A program made the position numbers and the translations under genes. Under the pieces are notes generated by a model. The model had not been told where the DNA came from. It worked only from the letters and a program-made list of their open reading frames with translations, and searched no databases. Shown here piece by piece: positions 59,352 through 64,000 of a DNA stretch of 64,000 nucleotides; positions within the stretch are counted from its first letter, which is position 1; each line of letters starts with the position of its first letter. Source of the DNA: AV40 sp035568175 (GTDB taxonomy: Bacteria; Verrucomicrobiota; Verrucomicrobiia; Chthoniobacterales; UBA10450); the NCBI GenBank assembly GCA_035568175.1, contig DATMON010000007.1, forward strand, positions 62,001 through 126,000. Reading direction: 5' to 3'.

Positions 59352-60065
59352 ATGCGGGCGACGAAGTTCGAGTTCGAAAAGCGCTTCTGGATCATCAGCG
59401 CGATTTACTTCGCCGGGTTTTTTCTCTCCGCTTTGGATCACGTTCCATTCATTGTCGCGTTGCGACATCTGATCGCGCCGTCGATTAGTCGCGATAGCAC
59501 GCGGGCCGAGAGCTTCGCGCGAATCGTGATCCTGGCCGGTGCAATGCTGACATTTCTAGCGGGAGCTTTGCGAACATGGGCGGCGGCTTATCTGCGCACA
59601 GAGGTTGTTCACGATACGGTGCAACATTCGGAAGCCCTCGTGGCCGACGGTCCTTTCCGTTACACCCGGAATCCGCTCTATTTGGCGGGCTTGCCAATGG
59701 CGGCAGGAATCGGGGTTCTCGCGAGTCGATCAGGATTCCTTTATCTGGTGCTGGCAAATTGGATTTTCTTTTATCGACTGATCTTTCGCGAAGAAGAGGC
59801 GCTCTTTCAAACTCAGGGCGAATCCTATCGAGCCTATTGTCGGTCCGTCCCGCGATTCTGGCCGTCGCTCAAACCGCGAGTTTCTTCCGGAAGTCTCAAG
59901 CCGCAGTGGGGCCAGGCGTTCGCCGGCGAAATCTTCGTCTGGTTTTTTGGCGTCGCCGAGCTCGCGATCGCAGTGACGCTGACCCCTCTGATCGGTTACG
60001 TGCTCTTCGGGCTTGGATTTGCCGGCTACTTCATCAGCCGCCGCATTCGGAAGCAGAAGAAATAG
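59352..60065 (+). CDS. Isoprenylcysteine carboxyl methyltransferase-like membrane protein
   Basis: 237 aa from the ATG at 59352 (GTG at 59322 also in frame, but inside repeat sequence). Five membrane helices; the core reads VADGPFRYTRNPLYLAGLPMAAG and REEEALFQTQGESYRAYCRSVPRFWP, the ICMT/PEMT pattern seen at 53603. A C-terminal extra pair of helices (FVWFFGVAELAIAV ... LFGLGFAGYFISRRIRK) is not in the shorter relative. Confidence 0.88.
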   Translation: MRATKFEFEKRFWIISAIYFAGFFLSALDHVPFIVALRHLIAPSISRDSTRAESFARIVILAGAMLTFLAGALRTWAAAYLRTEVVHDTVQHSEALVADGPFRYTRNPLYLAGLPMAAGIGVLASRSGFLYLVLANWIFFYRLIFREEEALFQTQGESYRAYCRSVPRFWPSLKPRVSSGSLKPQWGQAFAGEIFVWFFGVAELAIAVTLTPLIGYVLFGLGFAGYFISRRIRKQKK

Positions 60066-60068
60066 AAA

Positions 60069-60097
60069 GCGCCCGCGAAACAAACGCTCGCGGGCGC
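60069..60097. terminator. Bidirectional Rho-independent terminator
   Basis: Perfect 10-bp stem GCGCCCGCGA ... TCGCGGGCGC with a 9-nt loop, followed by CTCAAAAATTT on the plus side and by TTTCTATT on the minus side. It lies between the convergent ICMT-like and DUF1579 genes. Confidence 0.8.
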
Positions 60098-60121
60098 CTC
60101 AAAAATTTCCCGGAAAAGCGG

Positions 60122-60832
60122 CTAACTCTTCTTGGTATAACTGATCTCCATGGTCTTCTTTTCCTTACCTTTGCCGCCCTGCTTCTCGTACCATTCGAGC
60201 ATCATGTGACTATCGTCGTTGATCTTGATTACCTCGCGCACGGCGGTTTTCATTCCGGGGACCGGCTCCATTTCGGAGGTGTAGGTGAATGTCTTGGTTG
60301 CCGGATCGTACTTGCCTTCAGAAAATTCGATGCCGGTGCCCATATTGTCGATCCAAGACGCGACGAATTTCTTTTTCGCATTGTCGTAGCCTTCAATTCC
60401 CATTCCCTTGAATTCCACGTCCTTCATTTTACCGTCTTCTCCCGGCATCTGCATATGTCCGCTCACATCCATCGTCACGTACCGGCCATCCATGACGGTC
60501 TTACGAGTCGCGGTGCCGGTGGATTCCTGCGGCGGCGCGCTCGGGTCGGGATTCATCCAAAATTTGATCGCGTAATCCCAATTGCCATCGAGACTGGAGA
60601 GAAGCTTGTGGTTTTCATTCAGTTTCGACATCTCGACCATTTGCTGCATCATCTTTTGCATGTCGGGCGCGCTCGATTTCGCCTCACTTTTGCCCTTCGC
60701 GGGTTCCGCAGGGACTGCCACTTTACCGCTGTTCGAAACTTTGCCGCCGGACGCCGCCGAGCTTTGAGCGAATGACGACACAGCGAACGCTGTGGCTGAC
60801 AGAAACACGGTCACTACTAGGGAAGTTTTCAT
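60122..60832 (-). CDS. DUF1579 family secreted protein
   Basis: 236 aa from the ATG giving MKTSLVVTVFLSATAFAVSSFAQS, a signal peptide. A Ser/Ala/Lys-rich linker follows, then DUF1579: LLSSLDGNWDYAIKFWMNPD, RKTVMDGRYVTMDVSGHMQMPG, MGIEGYDNAKKKFVASWIDNMGTGI, FTYTSEMEPVPGMKTAVREVIK. A lipocalin-like beta-barrel of unknown role, probably periplasmic. Confidence 0.88.
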   Translation of the reverse strand: MKTSLVVTVFLSATAFAVSSFAQSSAASGGKVSNSGKVAVPAEPAKGKSEAKSSAPDMQKMMQQMVEMSKLNENHKLLSSLDGNWDYAIKFWMNPDPSAPPQESTGTATRKTVMDGRYVTMDVSGHMQMPGEDGKMKDVEFKGMGIEGYDNAKKKFVASWIDNMGTGIEFSEGKYDPATKTFTYTSEMEPVPGMKTAVREVIKINDDSHMMLEWYEKQGGKGKEKKTMEISYTKKS

Positions 60833-60846
60833 GCCGCGATTCTGCC

Positions 60847-60874
60847 AGTGACAGGTGACGAGTGACAAGTGACA
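60847..60874. repeat. AGTGACA heptamer repeat
   Basis: Units AGTGACA, GGTGACG, AGTGACA, AGTGACA. It is followed at 60892-60925 by CCGCCTTCGCCTGGCTTCGGCGCGACAAGC, one of several copies of a dispersed repeat (others near 49727, 53560 and 61062 with CTTCGCTAAAGCTACGGCG-type sequence). Confidence 0.75.
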
Positions 60875-60939
60875 AAACGCAAGCGCGGCCGATCCGCCTT
60901 CGCCTGGCTTCGGCGCGACAAGCTCGGCCGCCACTACAC

Positions 60940-60978
60940 TTACCAACCGAGAACTTTCGCAAATACCAGTGGCGCGAC
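60940..60978 (-). pseudogene. Relic of the C-terminus of a second deoxyhypusine-synthase-like gene
   Basis: Thirteen codons VAPLVFAKVLGW plus stop, matching the end of the intact gene 167 bp away (VAPLIFAKVLGW). At DNA level most differences are at third codon positions, so the copy seems to have been under coding constraint before decay. Upstream the similarity stops. Confidence 0.6.
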
Positions 60979-61106
60979 CCGGCTTGTATCTCGGCAACTC
61001 CCGCTGCGCTCGACCGCTACCTCACGGCTGTTACCGGCCATGTCGCTCGTCCCTCTCGCTCCATTCGCTAGAGCTACGGCGTGGCAAGCAATCGTGGAGA
61101 CGACGA

Positions 61107-62126
61107 CTACCAGCCCAATACCTTCGCGAAAATTAGCGGCGCAACGATGGTGGCATCCGATTCGATAATGAATCGCGGCGTCGTTGAGCGAAGTTTGCCC
61201 CAGGTAATTTTTTCGTTCGGGACCGCGCCGGAATACGATCCGAAGCTGGTTGTTGAATCGCTGATCTGGCAGAAATAGCCCCACTCGGGCACCTGCTGGG
61301 TGACGAGATCCTGATTGAGCAGCGGGACGACGCAAATCGGGAAATCACCGGCAATGCCGCCGCCGATTTGGAAAAAACCGATGGATGAATCCTTCGAGGC
61401 GCGCCGGTACCAGCCCACCAGCTCCATCATGTATTCGATGCCGGAGCGGACGGTGTGGACATCGCTGATGTGCCCGGTGATGCAGCGCGCAGCATAAATA
61501 TTTCCAAGGGTGGAATCCTCCCACCCCGGCACGACCATCGGCAGATCTTTTTGAGCGGCGGCCATCATCCAACTGTCACTCGGATCGATCTCATAGAATT
61601 TCTTGAGCCGGCATTCCCGCAAAATCTTGAAGAGAAACTGGTGTGGAAATTTTCTCTCCTTTTCTTTCGCGGCCAAAACCCACTCGTCGATCACGACTCG
61701 CTCGATCCGGCGGATAGCCTCCTCCTCGGGAATGCAGGTATCGGTCACGCGATTCAAATGACGATTTAGAAGCTCCTCTTCCTGCTGTGGGCTCAACTCA
61801 CGATAATTGGGCAGACGCTCATACTTGCTGCGCGCAACAAGGTTGAACAGGTCCTCTTCCAGATTCGCGCCGGTGCAGGTAATGGCGTGGACTTTGTCCT
61901 GGCGAATCATCTCGGCCAAAGAAACTCCGAGCTCGGCCGTGCTCATCGCCCCGGCGAGAGTGATCATCATTTTCCCGCCGCTGTTAAGGTGCGCGATATA
62001 AGCGTCGGCCGCGTCTTTGACCACGGCAGCGTTGAAATGCCGGTAATGCCGATCAATGAATTCGCTGATCGGGCCCGCCTTTACGCGGTGAACGTTCGCG
62101 GCTTCACCTGTCCGCAGTCGCTGCAC
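61107..62126 (-). CDS. Deoxyhypusine synthase-like protein
   Basis: 339 aa from a GTG. Similar to deoxyhypusine/homospermidine-synthase-type enzymes that transfer aminobutyl from spermidine using NAD: GPISEFIDRHYRHFNAAVV, MMITLAGAMSTAELGVSLAEMIR, ITCTGANLEEDLFNL, FFQIGGGIAGDFPICVVPLL, and the region NEKITWGKL with the catalytic lysine. Bacteria lack eIF5A, so the natural substrate is probably a polyamine or another acceptor. Confidence 0.88.
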   Translation of the reverse strand: MQRLRTGEAANVHRVKAGPISEFIDRHYRHFNAAVVKDAADAYIAHLNSGGKMMITLAGAMSTAELGVSLAEMIRQDKVHAITCTGANLEEDLFNLVARSKYERLPNYRELSPQQEEELLNRHLNRVTDTCIPEEEAIRRIERVVIDEWVLAAKEKERKFPHQFLFKILRECRLKKFYEIDPSDSWMMAAAQKDLPMVVPGWEDSTLGNIYAARCITGHISDVHTVRSGIEYMMELVGWYRRASKDSSIGFFQIGGGIAGDFPICVVPLLNQDLVTQQVPEWGYFCQISDSTTSFGSYSGAVPNEKITWGKLRSTTPRFIIESDATIVAPLIFAKVLGW

Positions 62127-62192
62127 AGAAAAATCTATAACGTGATTTTCAACAAATGAGCACGCATTTTTTTCGGTCGGAGCAAGATTTTT

Positions 62193-63659
62193 TTAAGGCA
62201 GGGAAGCGATGATCCGCGCGGCGAATGTTTGCGGCATGATCCCGAGAAAGAGAACGACGGCGGCGAGAACGGCAATAACGGCTTCGCCGAATAAGTGACG
62301 AGTGACATGTGACGAGTGACGAGCTTCGGAATCAGACGCGTGATCTACGAAAATCACCTTCAGGACGATCAGATAATAATAGAGCGAGACAAAGCTGCCG
62401 AAGAGCGCAATTGCCACCAGCCAGAGCAGGCCGTGATTTCCGCCGGCGCGGAAGGCCGCGCTGAACAAATAGAATTTTCCAAAAAATCCCGCTAACGGCG
62501 GCAGACCAGCCAGCGACAAGAAGAAGATCGACATACAGGTGGCCAGGAAGGGCGAGCTCGCGGCCAGTCCGGAGAAATTTTGCAGGTCGTCGCCGCCAGT
62601 TTCCCGCCGGACCGCGCCGACAACCGCGAACGCGCCGATAAGTGTGACTGCGTAGATGCTGGTGTAAAACAGAGTCGCGGAAAATCCTTCGCGACCCCCG
62701 GCAACGATGCCGAGCAAAGTATAGCCGCCATGTGCGACGGCCGAGTAAGCGAGCAACCGGCGAACATTGGTTTGCGCGAGCGCGACGAAATTGCCGAGCA
62801 AGATCGACAACGCCGCCAATGCGGCGAGGACGGGCGACCAGCCGGCGATCATCGCGTGCCAGTCAGCGCTGCCGTGGATCGGGCCGAAGCCAATGAGCAC
62901 AATTTTCCCGAGCACCACGAAGGATGCGACTTTTGAACCCGACGCAATGAAAGCCGCGCTCGGAATCGGTGCGCCCTGGTAGGCATCGGGCGCCCAAAGA
63001 TGAAATGGCGCGGCCGCGATCTTGAAAGCAAAGCCGATCAGCGTCATCACGATGCCGACGGCCAGAAGCGGTTGGAGCGGCAGCGCGGTCAACTTTTGAC
63101 CAATCGCGGCAAGAGCGGTGGTCCCGGAAAGGCCGTAAATCAGACTGATGCCAAAAAGCGTGAAAGCGCTGGCGGTGCTGCCGAAAAGAAAATATTTCAG
63201 TCCGGCTTCGGCCGAGTGGACGTCGGTTTTATCGAAAGCGGCCAGGACGTAGAGCGACAATCCCAGGAGCTCGAGGCCGATAAAAATCATGAGCAGCTCT
63301 TCGCTCCCGACGAGCAGCATTAGTCCGACCGAACCGAGCAGAAGCATGGCGATATATTCGCCAGGATTAGGCAAAGATTTTTCCGAGGAAACGAGGGGAA
63401 CGGTAGCGATCGTGAGCGCGAGGCAGATAATTTTGAAGAGTGAATTGAGCGGCGAGATGACGAGCATGCCGCCAAATAAATTTGCGTGCACTGGCAACAT
63501 CAGGATTGCGCCAATTGCGACTGCGATTCCGAGGACGGCAACAATCGGACCCAACACTAACGCGCGCGCAGTCGTTAACCCGATGGTTAGAACTACGAGC
63601 GCGGTGACAACAACAATCGCTTCCGGCGCGGCGAGCCTGAGTAATTCCAGGTAACTCAT
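62193..63659 (-). CDS. nuoN: NADH-quinone oxidoreductase subunit N
   Basis: 488 aa, about 14 membrane helices of the antiporter-like Complex I proton channel. Typical: LLVGSEELLMIFIGLELLGLSLYVLAAF, EAGLKYFLFGSTASAFTLFGISLIYG, FKIAAAPFHLWAPDAYQGAPIP (the channel lysine region), RLLAYSAVAHGGYTLLG. The ATG overlaps the nuoM stop (ATGA, 63656-63659). Codons for about 447-455 (RHSSHVTRH) come from a heptamer repeat in a loop before the last helix. Confidence 0.96.
   Translation of the reverse strand: MSYLELLRLAAPEAIVVVTALVVLTIGLTTARALVLGPIVAVLGIAVAIGAILMLPVHANLFGGMLVISPLNSLFKIICLALTIATVPLVSSEKSLPNPGEYIAMLLLGSVGLMLLVGSEELLMIFIGLELLGLSLYVLAAFDKTDVHSAEAGLKYFLFGSTASAFTLFGISLIYGLSGTTALAAIGQKLTALPLQPLLAVGIVMTLIGFAFKIAAAPFHLWAPDAYQGAPIPSAAFIASGSKVASFVVLGKIVLIGFGPIHGSADWHAMIAGWSPVLAALAALSILLGNFVALAQTNVRRLLAYSAVAHGGYTLLGIVAGGREGFSATLFYTSIYAVTLIGAFAVVGAVRRETGGDDLQNFSGLAASSPFLATCMSIFFLSLAGLPPLAGFFGKFYLFSAAFRAGGNHGLLWLVAIALFGSFVSLYYYLIVLKVIFVDHASDSEARHSSHVTRHLFGEAVIAVLAAVVLFLGIMPQTFAARIIASLP
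62294..62321. repeat. AGTGACG heptamer repeat inside nuoN
   Basis: Units AGTGACG, AGTGACA, TGTGACG, AGTGACG in perfect 7-bp register, within the nuoN coding region. Same unit as the intergenic arrays at 53529, 54094, 59307 and 60847. Confidence 0.85.
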
Positions 63660-64000
63660 TTTAAGAAACGCATCGCTTCAACCGCCGGCTGAATGCGATC
63701 CAGCAGAAGTTTTGGATAAACTCCGACCGCGAGTATGGCGAACATGAGCAGACCAGCGCCGAGTTTCTCGGGGATCGTGATCGGTTCCATTTCAGGGGGC
63801 GGAGGGCTGACATGCGCAAGATCGACATCGAAGAATGCGCGCTTCAGCGCGCGAAGCGTGAATGCGGCGACGAGCACCATTCCGATCCCGGTGATCCAAA
63901 CCGCGACCGGATAACTTTTCCACGCGCCAATCAGAATTGTGATTTCGGCGGCGAACCCGCTAAAGCCGGGGATCCCCATCGATGCAGCGGCCGCGACGAC
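63656..64000 (-). CDS. nuoM: NADH-quinone oxidoreductase subunit M, C-terminal part
   Basis: The last 114 codons; the gene runs on beyond 64000. ASMGIPGFSGFAAEITILIGAW is the family LPG(L/F)SGF region, then two more membrane helices and the ending GVYPKLLLDRIQPAVEAMRFLK. It precedes nuoN with a 4-nt overlap, as in standard nuo operons. Confidence 0.94.
   Translation of the reverse strand, partial: VVAAAASMGIPGFSGFAAEITILIGAWKSYPVAVWITGIGMVLVAAFTLRALKRAFFDVDLAHVSPPPPEMEPITIPEKLGAGLLMFAILAVGVYPKLLLDRIQPAVEAMRFLK

Noticed and set aside
59304..59468. N-terminal extension of the PLD-like protein
   Set aside because: These codons are made by AGTGACA repeats and overlap the start of the divergent methyltransferase gene.
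59576..60775. 399-codon plus-strand open frame
   Set aside because: It overlaps the ICMT-like gene in another frame and the DUF1579 gene antisense; it shows no family-like sequence and contains the terminator hairpin.
60979..61106. A longer frame (60940-61335) as a separate gene
   Set aside because: It is antisense-free but runs into the intact deoxyhypusine-synthase-like gene in another frame; only the last 13 codons resemble a gene end, so a relic is the better reading.

Overview
The window is 64 kb of gene-dense bacterial chromosome of roughly 55-58% GC. There is no rRNA in it. Gene content (fused gamma-alpha KorA with KorB, a deoxyhypusine-synthase-like protein in a bacterium, DUF2891, DUF4870, AsmA-like and PatA/DUF4388 proteins, type IV pilus retraction ATPase) and many small palindromic intergenic repeats fit a Verrucomicrobiota bacterium, perhaps a soil Chthoniobacterales/Spartobacteria lineage. 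This placement is inference, not proven.

Layout. 1-2.75 kb: partial lipoprotein, kbl, GNAT, DUF3303, OsmC. 2.75-7.75 kb: a minus-strand cluster with a permuted ATP-grasp-like protein, a membrane protein, an M29 aminopeptidase, a YbdK/GCS2 carboxylate-amine ligase and an ATP-grasp protein; it looks like an amide/peptide-forming and cleaving pathway. 7.9-20.8 kb: housekeeping and envelope genes (AsmA-like, CtaM-like, LysM, accA, two esterases, nfo, murA, prmC, prfA, rpmE). 20.9-31.5 kb: AMP-forming ligase, double-receiver PatA-like regulator, ROK kinase, PilT-like ATPase, tRNA-Leu(UAG), cNMP-binding histidine kinase, class III cyclase with TPRs. 31.6-40.2 kb: DUF2891, YciE-like ferritin fold, M3 peptidase, GH25, KorAB. 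40.3-48.6 kb: a lower-GC accessory island with a CBS-HEPN-like protein, C5 DNA methyltransferase, GHKL/MORC-like ATPase, an unknown Rossmann-type protein, Vsr nuclease, then a 2TM/beta-rich domain fused to an MFS transporter overlapping a SAM methyltransferase. 48.6-50.9 kb: repeats, decayed gene copies, MgtC and two small unknown genes. 51-64 kb: VOC, SDR, DUF697, two ICMT-like methyltransferases, a second cyclase-TPR protein that is a duplicate of the first, acyltransferase, PLD, DUF1579, deoxyhypusine-synthase-like protein, nuoN and partial nuoM.

The most unusual property is how repeats and genes interpenetrate. Short two-hairpin elements with inverted ends lie inside or at the ends of coding sequences (AMP ligase interior; C-termini or stops of nfo, prfA and an esterase), and degenerate 7-bp tandem repeats are translated inside nuoN and at the C-terminus of a DUF697 protein. 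A 10-mer, AAGATCGACA, is strongly over-represented in several reading frames outside the 22-51 kb stretch. The accessory island holds a Dcm-MORC-Vsr type system with an unstudied third gene and, beside it, a transporter fusion that may be a separate system.
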